A program made the position numbers and the translations under genes. Shown here one piece after another: positions 1-8,033 of a DNA stretch of 33,758 nt. Source of the DNA: Rhodothermales bacterium (GTDB lineage Bacteria; Bacteroidota; Rhodothermia; Rhodothermales; Bin80); contig JAAXGV010000056.1 in the NCBI GenBank assembly GCA_012271185.1, positions 1-33,758 of the forward strand. Reading direction: 5' to 3'. The first letter of the stretch is position 1. The number at the start of each line of letters is the position of its first letter. A model generated the notes under the pieces. It searched no databases, was not told the DNA's origin, and saw only the letters and a program-made list of their open reading frames with translations.

Positions 1-1
1 G

Positions 2-574
2 TTTCGGGCCGCCGCGGAGCAGGGTGACGCAGGTGGTCAGTTCCGTCTCGGGTACATGTACTACACCGGCGAGGGCGTTCCGGCGGATGACGTCGAGGCC
101 GTCCGGTGGGTTCGGGCCGCCGGGGGGCAGGGTGACGCAGGCGGTCAGTTCAGTCTCGGGTACATGTACGATACCGGCGAGGGCGTTCCGGAGAATGACG
201 TCGAGGCCGTCCGGTGGTATCGGGCCGCCGCGGAACAGGGGAACGCAGGCGCTCAGTTCAGTCTCGGGTACATGTACGATACCGGCGAGGGCGTTCCGGA
301 GAATGACGTCGAGGCCGTCCGGTGGTATCGGGCCGCCGCGGAGCAGGGTGACGCAGGTGGTCAGTTCAGTCTCGGGTACATGTACTACACCGGCGAGGGC
401 GTTCCGGAGAACTACGTTTCCGCATACGCTTGGCTCAACTTGGCGGCTGCACAAGGTGTCGAAGGCGCACGAGAGGCCAAGGAAGACCTATCTCAGCGGA
501 TGACCAACGAGCAAGTGGCTCTGGCCCAAAAGCTCAGCATCGTGCTTCTGGATAAAATTAATCCCGATGGGTAG
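2..574 (+). CDS. Sel1-like repeat (SLR) protein, 5' end truncated by the window edge
   Basis: Frame open from base 2; repeated 36-aa unit 'AAAEQGDAGGQFSLGYMYYTGEGVPENDVEAVRWYR' typical of Sel1/TPR-like repeats; stop TAG at 572-574. Confidence 0.9.
   Translation, partial: FRAAAEQGDAGGQFRLGYMYYTGEGVPADDVEAVRWVRAAGGQGDAGGQFSLGYMYDTGEGVPENDVEAVRWYRAAAEQGNAGAQFSLGYMYDTGEGVPENDVEAVRWYRAAAEQGDAGGQFSLGYMYYTGEGVPENYVSAYAWLNLAAAQGVEGAREAKEDLSQRMTNEQVALAQKLSIVLLDKINPDG
6..437 (+). repeat. Four tandem 108-bp Sel1-encoding units (6-113, 114-221, 222-329, 330-437; last one diverges at its 3' end)
   Basis: 'tcggg ccgcc' register recurs exactly every 108 bp; units nearly identical at the nucleotide level. 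Confidence 0.9.
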
Positions 575-620
575 AGGGGTTACCCTCGTTGTGTAGTTCT
601 GCCAAGCATTCGTCTTTGCC

Positions 621-649
621 CCCGGTGTGATACCCTATCACCCGCCGGG
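621..649. other. Imperfect stem-loop CCCGG-t-GTGATA-ccc-TATCAC-ccg-CCGGG
   Basis: Outer 5-bp stem 621-625/645-649 and inner 6-bp stem 627-632/636-641; lies downstream of the Sel1 gene. Confidence 0.5.
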
Positions 650-1388
650 CGGATCTCTTCCTCTCCGCTCCCAAAGGTGCCTTCACCAGGCGATACAGGA
701 ACTATTGATTCTCGGAAAAATGACCCCGATGCGGCTGTGCGTCCTCGTGCCGTCCAAGCTCGCGAACAGACCGCTTTCCGTTCAGTTCGATGGTCACGTC
801 AAAGGGCGTGGCCAAGTCCGCCAGAGTGGCGAAGCAGATAGTACGCAAGCACAAGTTCTTGATCAAAAGAATACGATTGGCCTTCGCGTCCTGCGGATCT
901 GCGGCGCATGGTCTCGCTCATCCTCTGACCAGATCTGCTGAGCGTTTCTGGGTGCACTGAGGCAAGACAACGCTTTGGCGGCCCGTCCCTATCTCCGGTA
1001 TCTGGACCTTCCGAGTGGCTCCCTCGATCTCAATTTTGGGCACACTGATTCTGATGCGGAAACCCTGTGCAGAAGACCGTGTGTGCCCGAATGCCACGGC
1101 CGGATCCGCTCCTTATGCATGCATGCGACGCTGGTTTCGGGGTTCAAAGGGGCGCAGCGGAGCTGGCTCCCAAGAGCGATCCAGACGGTCAGCTTGAGTG
1201 TTTCTGAACCGTTAGTTATCTTGGTTTCAAAGCAAGTGAGCGCGCTGGTACTGGATATTCACCGCACTTGGCTTCACCCTCCTGCTCACCCGGTGTAAAA
1301 ACGGGTTGCACTGACTCAAGACGTGACAACATATCGTGTCCCGGGGCTGGGCGATCGCGGTGATGGTTTTGTGCACCTGGATTTGAGT

Positions 1389-2588
1389 ATGAATACTGGT
1401 TGGCTGCGGGCCCTGCTCTGTACGGCCTTGGCACTGACGGTGGCGATGCACGCCCCAAACCTGGGAGAGAACCCGACCCTCGCTAAATCCGCCATAGAGC
1501 GAGATCATTACGGCATAAACAAGAACCAGTATGTGCAACAGCGCTACACGGTTAAGCCGCGGGAAACCCTCGCATCCATATTGCGTGGCCATGCTGTCGC
1601 ACCGGGCGCAATCAGCCGCATTGAAGATCATGCAAGCCCGGTCTTCGATGTTCGCACGCTCCAAGCCGGCAACGAGCTGCTTGTCTATTCTGATACAGCA
1701 GCAGAGGGTGCTCCACTGCTTGTTTACCGGCCAGAGCCTACGCGCTATATCGTGTTTGACTTCCGTGACTCAGTCGCGGTATACGAGGGATTCCTGAAGC
1801 CGTCTGTTGCCCGCAAAGAGGTGCGCGGCAGCATAACCCAGTCCCTCTATGAAACCCTTGACGCGCTTCAAGCCAGCAGCGCCGTTGCGGCACAGCTGGC
1901 ACGCATATTCGCCTGGCAGGTGGACTTCTACCGGCTAAACAAGGGAGACAGGTTTGCTGTCGTCTATGATGAAGACCGCATAGACGACATGGTAACACGC
2001 ATACACATCCTTGCGGCCCGTTTTCAGCATGATGGGCAGGACTTCTACGCCTACGGCTTTCCGAAGGACGACGGGCGCATCGACTACTACGACGAAGAAG
2101 GGAAAGCGCTCAGGCGCACCTTCCTGAAAGCACCCCTCGAGTATACGCGGATCAGCAGCCGGTTTTCGCGGCGACGGTTTCATCCGGTACAAAAACGCTA
2201 CAAACCGCATCTGGGCACTGATTTCGCAGCGCCTCACGGCACGCCCATCATGGCAACGGCTGATGGAACAGTGATCGCCACGGGCTACGACAAGAACAAC
2301 GGCCGATATGTCAAAGTCAGACACAATGACTTGTACACCACCGGCTACCTCCATATGTCACGCATTGCCGTGAAGCGCGACCAGCACGTGCAGCAGGGGG
2401 AAGTTATTGGCTATGTTGGCAGCACAGGCCTGGCAACAGGCCCGCACGTGTGTTACCGCTTCTGGCTGAATGGACGGCAGGTTGATCCCCACCAGCTTGT
2501 GCTGCCTCCCGCTGCCCCGATAGACTCCGCAGACAGCGTAGCCTTTAAGGCAGAGGTCATAAGCATCACGCCACGCCTCGCATTGTAA
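1389..2588 (+). CDS. M23-family metallopeptidase, secreted/membrane-anchored, with OapA/LysM-like N-terminal region
   Basis: 'HLGTDFAAPHGTPIMATADGTVI', 'GPHVCYRFWLNGRQVDP'; ATG at 1389 followed by a hydrophobic leader 'MNTGWLRALLCTALALTVAMHA' (track ORF starts at 1323). Confidence 0.88.
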   Translation: MNTGWLRALLCTALALTVAMHAPNLGENPTLAKSAIERDHYGINKNQYVQQRYTVKPRETLASILRGHAVAPGAISRIEDHASPVFDVRTLQAGNELLVYSDTAAEGAPLLVYRPEPTRYIVFDFRDSVAVYEGFLKPSVARKEVRGSITQSLYETLDALQASSAVAAQLARIFAWQVDFYRLNKGDRFAVVYDEDRIDDMVTRIHILAARFQHDGQDFYAYGFPKDDGRIDYYDEEGKALRRTFLKAPLEYTRISSRFSRRRFHPVQKRYKPHLGTDFAAPHGTPIMATADGTVIATGYDKNNGRYVKVRHNDLYTTGYLHMSRIAVKRDQHVQQGEVIGYVGSTGLATGPHVCYRFWLNGRQVDPHQLVLPPAAPIDSADSVAFKAEVISITPRLAL

Positions 2589-2617
2589 AGGAATGCCGGC
2601 TGCATATCTTTACGCTC

Positions 2618-3364
2618 ATGGCCGAAAGAATGTATGGCCACTACTGTGGGTTGGCATATGCCTTGGATCTCGTTGGTGAGCGCTGGTCGCTGCTTCTGGT
2701 ACGCGAGCTTCTTACCGGTCCCAAGCGCAACAGAGACCTGATTCAGCGCTTGCCCGGGCTAGGTTCCACGGTCTTGGCAAAAAGACTCAAGCACCTGACA
2801 AAGCATGGCCTGATCAGGCTGGAGCGGCAGCCGCCTCCCTCCTCCGCCAATGCCTATGTGCTTACCGAAAAGGCTCGTGCACTTGAGCCGCTGCTGATAG
2901 CCCTTGCGCAATGGGGCCTTGCCCATCTGGGCCCCGAAGAAAACCTGATGCATGTTGCGCCAGGCGCTGCCATACTGGCGATGCAAGCCAATATCGAGAG
3001 CGATGCGTTCGCTGGTATAGACGAGGTGTATGAGGTTCGCATTTCGTCTGATGTCTTCCATCTGCGAACCAACCAGGGCATGCCGATATCCGCGCTGGGG
3101 CCCGCCCCGCATGCGGACTGCATACTTCGCGCAGACTCGGACACCTTTAGCGCTATCTTGTCCGGGCAGGTCGCAGCGGCGAGTGCTGCGCGCCAAGGTC
3201 TGCTTCGTCTCAGCGGCAAGCCTGACGCACGCCACCGCTGCCTTGCTCTGCTGGACTTTGCTCCGCTGCGGCAAGGCAGCCGGTTGCCCATGGTGGATCT
3301 GACCGGGAGCCGGCTGCGCCGTATGGCTAGAAGCCCTGCCGAGGACGCGTCACGCTCATGGTAG
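2618..3364 (+). CDS. HxlR-type winged-helix transcriptional regulator with C-terminal SCP2-like extension
   Basis: 'YCGLAYALDLVGERWSLLLVRELLTGPKRNRDLIQRLPGLGSTVLAKRLKHLTKHGLI' is HxlR-like; ~120-aa C-terminal domain. Confidence 0.85.
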   Translation: MAERMYGHYCGLAYALDLVGERWSLLLVRELLTGPKRNRDLIQRLPGLGSTVLAKRLKHLTKHGLIRLERQPPPSSANAYVLTEKARALEPLLIALAQWGLAHLGPEENLMHVAPGAAILAMQANIESDAFAGIDEVYEVRISSDVFHLRTNQGMPISALGPAPHADCILRADSDTFSAILSGQVAAASAARQGLLRLSGKPDARHRCLALLDFAPLRQGSRLPMVDLTGSRLRRMARSPAEDASRSW

Positions 3365-6197
3365 CCGCGCTGCTTCGTGCTCCTATAGTCACCTCCACCC
3401 TGTAGTCGCCTGCAACCAGATAGTACATGCCGTTATCGGCTGTCTCCCACGCGCCACCGGCATCTTCGGCATACGAGCTGTCCGCTGCCAGATCATACGA
3501 CAGGTAGTTGAGCCCACGCTCCGCACGGTCTGTCAACGTCCGCACGGCAACATTCTCAGAGTTAAGCACGCGAACCGTCGCTTCACCGGCCTCGGCAGAC
3601 CAGTACGTGAAGGTAACAGCAGGCACAACGGGATCGAGCCACACCGCCGTCTGGCGACCCCAGAACCCCCGCCTGATAACAGGGTCGATTGCAAACACGT
3701 GCAGAGGACTTGCCATCAGCTCGCCGGTCAGCGCCTGAATGTGGCTGATGTCAGCCCGATAGATCGACCGGCCATGGGTGCCTGTCAGCAGATGCTTTTC
3801 ACGAGCCTGAATCTTAAGATCGTGGACCGGTGCATGAGGCAGGGAAGACCCGGCACTCATAAAGGAGATACCGCGGTCCAGGGAAACATACAGGCCGAGA
3901 TCGGTGCCCACATAGAGCACGTTTTCGGAGTCAGGATCCTCCAGAATCACGTTTACCGGCTCATTGGGCAACGCCTCCGCCAAAAAGGTCCACGTAGCAC
4001 CGAAGTCATCCGACCTGTATACGTACGGCTTGAAGTGGTCCCACCGGTACCCGTTCAGCGTAACATACACACGCCCCAACGCATGACTGGAGGCCTCCAC
4101 ACGACTCACCCAGAGGTTCTCTGGCAGTGCATCGGAAATCCGCTCCCATGTATAGCCGCCATCCTTGGAGACGTGAATCAGACCGTCATCAGAGCCGGCA
4201 TACAGCAGACCAAAACGAAGCGGAGACTCATCAATGGTGGTAAGCGTACCGTAGGGCACATCTCCCTTGCGGCCGCCCAGCGTCAGATCACCAGAAAGCG
4301 TCTCCCAGCTGTCCCCACGGTCAAATGAGCGGTGCAGCTTGTTCGTGCCAAAGTAAAGCACGTCCTGATTGTGTCGGGAGAGGTGTATCGGAGTCTGCCA
4401 GTTGAAACGCAGCGGGCGTTCTCCCAGCGTATGCCTGGGGCGGATGCCTGTTCTCCGGCCCGTTTCCTTGTCAATGCGAACATAGAAGCCGAACTGGGAT
4501 CCGGTGTAAATCAGGTTGTTGGTACGTGTGTCTATCTCCACCTGCATCCCGTCGCCGCCGAGGTAGCGGTCATACGGATATTCGCCACTCGCGTACCATC
4601 CGTAGGAGAACTGATACGTATGCGGACCTCCCCACACACCATTATCCTGAAGCCCCCCGTAAACGTGATACGGATCGGCATCATCGACACCTATCGCATA
4701 GAACTGGCCCACAGCAGGTGTGTTGGCCTTAAAAAAGACCTCTCCATCGTCATAGGTTATGTTGATGCCACCATCGTTGCCGCTGATCAGATGGCCCGTA
4801 CGGTTGGGGTTGACCCACATGGCCTGGTGATCAGCATGTACGTGCGGGCCTCCAATGGATGACCAGGTGGCGCCGCCGTCTCCCGAACGCAAAAGAGGCA
4901 CGCCCAAGACATAGACAATGTTGTCGTCGGTGGCGTCTACGCGGATTTCGCCGAAGTAGTAGCCATATGAGTTGTATACCCTGTCCAGGTAGTCCTCGTG
5001 CGTCTTGCGCCAGGTCACACCTGCATCGTCTGACCGGTATACCTCAGCTCCTGTTACTGGCGTATCAAACAGCTCGCGGTTCGCATCTTCCACATACCAC
5101 ACCAGATGCACAGGTTCGATTTCGCCATCGTGCACCATCTTGAAGATGACCTCCGCCGGATACTCATCGTCAAAGCCATTGTCATCCAGGTACGTTTGTA
5201 CTGCTGCCGTATCAGACGCCAGAAACTCCTCACGGGTCATACTGCGCAGCGACTCGCGCGTCAGCACCGGTTTTTCTTCTTCATCGCCCGTGGAAGGCCG
5301 CCGGTCCTGATTATCTATGACAGCATAGAGAACGTCTGAGCCGTGCATCGCCAGCCCGATGCGACCCACGCCGGGTCCAGCCGGAAACGCCAGCCTCGTC
5401 CATGACTCGCCACCGTCAACAGACTTGTAGATACCGGAATCCTCGCCGCCTTCAACAAAATTCCATGCTCTGCGCTCGCGGTGCCACATAGCGGCATAAA
5501 GCACGTCGGAATTGCCCGGATCCATGACCAGATCTACTGCTCCTGCATAGCTACTTGCAAAAAGCGTCTTGCGCCATGTGGCACCTCCATCCGTACTCTT
5601 GTAGACACCGCGGTTCGGATTGGAAGAATACAGGGCACCCAGAGCCGCTACCCATAGCGTTCCCGCCTTTTCGGGATGCAGAACGATACGCCCGATGCGA
5701 TGTGTTTCCGCAAGTCCTTTGTGCTGCCAGGTTTCGCCGCCGTCATCACTGCGATAGATGCCGGTGCCGGCATAGGAGGAGCGGCTGGAGTTGTTTTCCC
5801 CTGTGCCGACCCAGATGGTCTCGTCCCGATCCCAGTCCACCGCGATATCTCCAATGGTCATAGCCGCCTCATAGTCAAACAGCGGCACAAAGGACTGGCC
5901 GTTATTGATGCTTCGCCACAGGCCACCCGATGCGTACGCTACGTAGATGTGCGTGGGGTCGTCCGGGTTGGCGTCAATATCCACAATCCGCCCACTCATG
6001 ATAGTGGGGCCTATGCTTGTGAACTCCACATTGCGGAGCAACGAGGAGTCCATGTGTGCCATGCGGTCCTCAAAGCTGGCCAGCCGATCGGCGCCGGACG
6101 TTGCTTCTACGAGTGACAGCATTGCCGGGGCATCCTGGGCCTGTGCAAGGCATGCGGAAGCAACCGGGGTGATCAGGAGAAGGAAGGATATACGCAT
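3327..6197 (-). CDS. Secreted BNR/VPS10 (sortilin-like) beta-propeller protein, 'glycosyl hydrolase' family in many annotations
   Basis: Repeated 'SxDGGxTW' motifs (YRSDDGGETW, YKSTDGGATW, YKSVDGGESW, YRSDDAGVTW); signal peptide from Met at 6197 'MRISFLLLITPVASACLAQAQ'. Confidence 0.88.
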   Translation of the reverse strand: MRISFLLLITPVASACLAQAQDAPAMLSLVEATSGADRLASFEDRMAHMDSSLLRNVEFTSIGPTIMSGRIVDIDANPDDPTHIYVAYASGGLWRSINNGQSFVPLFDYEAAMTIGDIAVDWDRDETIWVGTGENNSSRSSYAGTGIYRSDDGGETWQHKGLAETHRIGRIVLHPEKAGTLWVAALGALYSSNPNRGVYKSTDGGATWRKTLFASSYAGAVDLVMDPGNSDVLYAAMWHRERRAWNFVEGGEDSGIYKSVDGGESWTRLAFPAGPGVGRIGLAMHGSDVLYAVIDNQDRRPSTGDEEEKPVLTRESLRSMTREEFLASDTAAVQTYLDDNGFDDEYPAEVIFKMVHDGEIEPVHLVWYVEDANRELFDTPVTGAEVYRSDDAGVTWRKTHEDYLDRVYNSYGYYFGEIRVDATDDNIVYVLGVPLLRSGDGGATWSSIGGPHVHADHQAMWVNPNRTGHLISGNDGGINITYDDGEVFFKANTPAVGQFYAIGVDDADPYHVYGGLQDNGVWGGPHTYQFSYGWYASGEYPYDRYLGGDGMQVEIDTRTNNLIYTGSQFGFYVRIDKETGRRTGIRPRHTLGERPLRFNWQTPIHLSRHNQDVLYFGTNKLHRSFDRGDSWETLSGDLTLGGRKGDVPYGTLTTIDESPLRFGLLYAGSDDGLIHVSKDGGYTWERISDALPENLWVSRVEASSHALGRVYVTLNGYRWDHFKPYVYRSDDFGATWTFLAEALPNEPVNVILEDPDSENVLYVGTDLGLYVSLDRGISFMSAGSSLPHAPVHDLKIQAREKHLLTGTHGRSIYRADISHIQALTGELMASPLHVFAIDPVIRRGFWGRQTAVWLDPVVPAVTFTYWSAEAGEATVRVLNSENVAVRTLTDRAERGLNYLSYDLAADSSYAEDAGGAWETADNGMYYLVAGDYRVEVTIGARSSAATMSVTRPRQGF

Positions 6198-6283
6198 GGT
6201 TTCGGGCTGCAGTAACCTGGACCTAAAGGTAAGCCAATAGCGCACATAATCGCGTCAGTGCGTGCCCCCTCCTTGCCCTGATG

Positions 6284-6451
6284 TCACGTATCCATGCAGC
6301 GGCGGATCGCATCGGGTCTCGCGCCGCGTGGAACCGGTGCGCCGCTCGCGTCGACGGCGATATGGAGGCCTGCACCCATGTAGAAGCCACGCGCCTCGGG
6401 TACGCCGGCGGCTTCGCTGGTCCCCTGCCATGGGATCACATGCAGGGCCAT
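6284..6451 (-). CDS. Small hypothetical ORF, 55 aa (below the ORF-track cutoff)
   Basis: ATG at 6451, TGA at 6286-6284; MALHVIPWQGTSEAAGVPEARGFYMGAGLHIAVDASGAPVPRGARPDAIRRCMDT; high GC3; same strand as both flanking genes. Confidence 0.3.
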   Translation of the reverse strand: MALHVIPWQGTSEAAGVPEARGFYMGAGLHIAVDASGAPVPRGARPDAIRRCMDT

Positions 6452-6504
6452 GCCTGCAATGCGGCAAGGGTTGCTACGCAGGGCGGACTGTCCCGGCGTG
6501 TGCT

Positions 6505-7221
6505 CTATTTGTCATCCACAGGTCGGGACAGCCGCTCCAGCTTGCGGAAGGGTAGCTCATCGCGCACATCGGTGCAGTCTCCCAGCACCACACCCTCGCC
6601 TGCCACTTCCAAGGCCACTATATAGCGGTCCGCCACCCAGACCATAATCGTACACTCTCCATGATCACCCACACGAGTAAAGGACTCAAAGGAAGGATAT
6701 TCCGCAGATCGCGTGAAAAAAGGCCGTGTCTGCTCAAATCCGCGATCGCTCTCGCGATCAATATCGTTGTCCAGCCAGCTGGCGAATGTGCGTGCCAGTG
6801 GCGCCAGCAAGCCGGTATCAACGATGTCAACCTTGGCTTCCACCCCGTCGTCCGCGTATGTCGCGCTGACTTCGGCTGTGCCCAGGCCAATAAGGTCTCC
6901 ACGAGTGTCAGTCTTTATCCGGTCCAAGCCATCAGCTTCTTCCGGAAGCAGCTGCTCCAGCTCCTCCAGGCGGGCAGGCTCTCTCATGGCCTTTTCCTTC
7001 TCCGCAAGGTCCATCAGATGTCCCTTCAGTTCGCTCAGGGCCTCTTCGATCTTAGCCGTAGCTTCTTCCACCTCCTCCACCAGATCGTCAACCTCTTCCT
7101 CAATGCGTTCTTCGAGCCTCTCCTCTTCGGTCGACGCCGGCTCTTGAGCTGGTTCGTCGCACGCAGAGAGCATGCTGCTGATCAGCAAAAGGACGCTAGC
7201 CTGAATTACTGCTGTCCTCAT
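6505..7221 (-). CDS. Putative lipoprotein with acidic coiled-coil segment
   Basis: Signal peptide with lipobox 'LLLISSMLSAC'; 'EERLEERIEEEVDDLVEEVEEATAKIEEALSELK' coiled coil. Confidence 0.8.
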   Translation of the reverse strand: MRTAVIQASVLLLISSMLSACDEPAQEPASTEEERLEERIEEEVDDLVEEVEEATAKIEEALSELKGHLMDLAEKEKAMREPARLEELEQLLPEEADGLDRIKTDTRGDLIGLGTAEVSATYADDGVEAKVDIVDTGLLAPLARTFASWLDNDIDRESDRGFEQTRPFFTRSAEYPSFESFTRVGDHGECTIMVWVADRYIVALEVAGEGVVLGDCTDVRDELPFRKLERLSRPVDDK

Positions 7222-7257
7222 GACTGGCTACATATGGTGCTGTGGCCCATGTTGGCC

Positions 7258-7291
7258 AATATAGTCTACGTGGCAATATAGTCTACGTGGC
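7258..7291. repeat. 17-bp perfect tandem duplication (aatatagtctacgtggc x2)
   Basis: Copies at 7258-7274 and 7275-7291, followed by a partial 'aat'. Confidence 0.95.
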
Positions 7292-7345
7292 AATGAGGTG
7301 TATAGGTTCACGCAGCGGCTCGGGCTGCTTGGCGTAGCGGCCCTG

Positions 7346-8032
7346 TCAGTCCGGCTGTCTCAGAAAACTGCCTGCAACGTTGCCCACTTCGGCACATATG
7401 GATTCAATGCTGCGAAGGTGTCCGTCGGCATCCATGCAGCTGATCAGCTGCCACTGTGACCGGTACTGACGTGTGCACAGGTCCAGGTAAGTCTCGCGGC
7501 ACCGGGAAAGGTACGCAGTGTTGCGTTCGTGAAGGTCCGCGGCCTGCCGGGTGTATTCGCGTGCACCCTTCCTTGCCACCAGCGATGCGCTGGTATCCAC
7601 AGGCACGTCAAGGAGTATCGTCAAGTCCGCCTGGCTCAAGCCATTGACAACGTGCTCTATCTTCGCCAGCCAGTCAATAAAGGCGGTCCGCCTGGGCATG
7701 GGAACCCGGGCGCTCTGATACGCCAGGTTGGAGGCCACATACCGATCCACCACAACCACATCATGGGTCTCACGCAGCCTGGCCAGCAGACTCCGGCTCT
7801 CATACCGGTCCTCAGCATATAATAACGCCGGCATATGATTGGGAATGGCCTCCAAGGGCCCGAACACTCCGTTGAGGTAGCCGCTGATTGCTTCGGATGC
7901 TTTCGTTTCGCCATATCGGGGAAACGAAAGCCACGTGCTTCTGACTCCCGCACTTTGCAGCGCCTCCACCAGGCATTCTGTCTGCGTGCGCTTCCCGGCT
8001 CCGTCAATGCCCTCGATCGCTATGAGCGCCAT
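7346..8032 (-). CDS. tmk: Thymidylate kinase (dTMP kinase)
   Basis: 'MALIAIEGIDGAGKRTQTECLVEAL', 'VVVVDRYVASNLAYQSAR'; ATG at 8032, 1 nt after the upstream gene's stop. Confidence 0.9.
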   Translation of the reverse strand: MALIAIEGIDGAGKRTQTECLVEALQSAGVRSTWLSFPRYGETKASEAISGYLNGVFGPLEAIPNHMPALLYAEDRYESRSLLARLRETHDVVVVDRYVASNLAYQSARVPMPRRTAFIDWLAKIEHVVNGLSQADLTILLDVPVDTSASLVARKGAREYTRQAADLHERNTAYLSRCRETYLDLCTRQYRSQWQLISCMDADGHLRSIESICAEVGNVAGSFLRQPD

Positions 8033-8033
8033 G

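Noticed and set aside
24-503. 159-aa ORF in an alternate frame of the Sel1 repeats
   Set aside because: The 108-bp period is divisible by 3, so an alternate frame stays open by repetition; Sel1 frame is the real one.
702-850. Resemblance of NLCLRTICFATLADLATPFDVTIELNGK (minus strand) to an HPr phosphocarrier
   Set aside because: Hydrophobic spacing is suggestive but the GLHARP active-site motif is absent and the C-terminal half does not continue; too weak to call.
1115-1124. atgcatgcatgc short repeat
   Set aside because: Short, low-information alternating sequence with no associated structure.
3699-4862. Plus-strand ORFs of 209 and 176 aa (3699-4328, 4332-4862)
   Set aside because: Antisense to the BNR propeller gene with repeated SxDGGxTW motifs.
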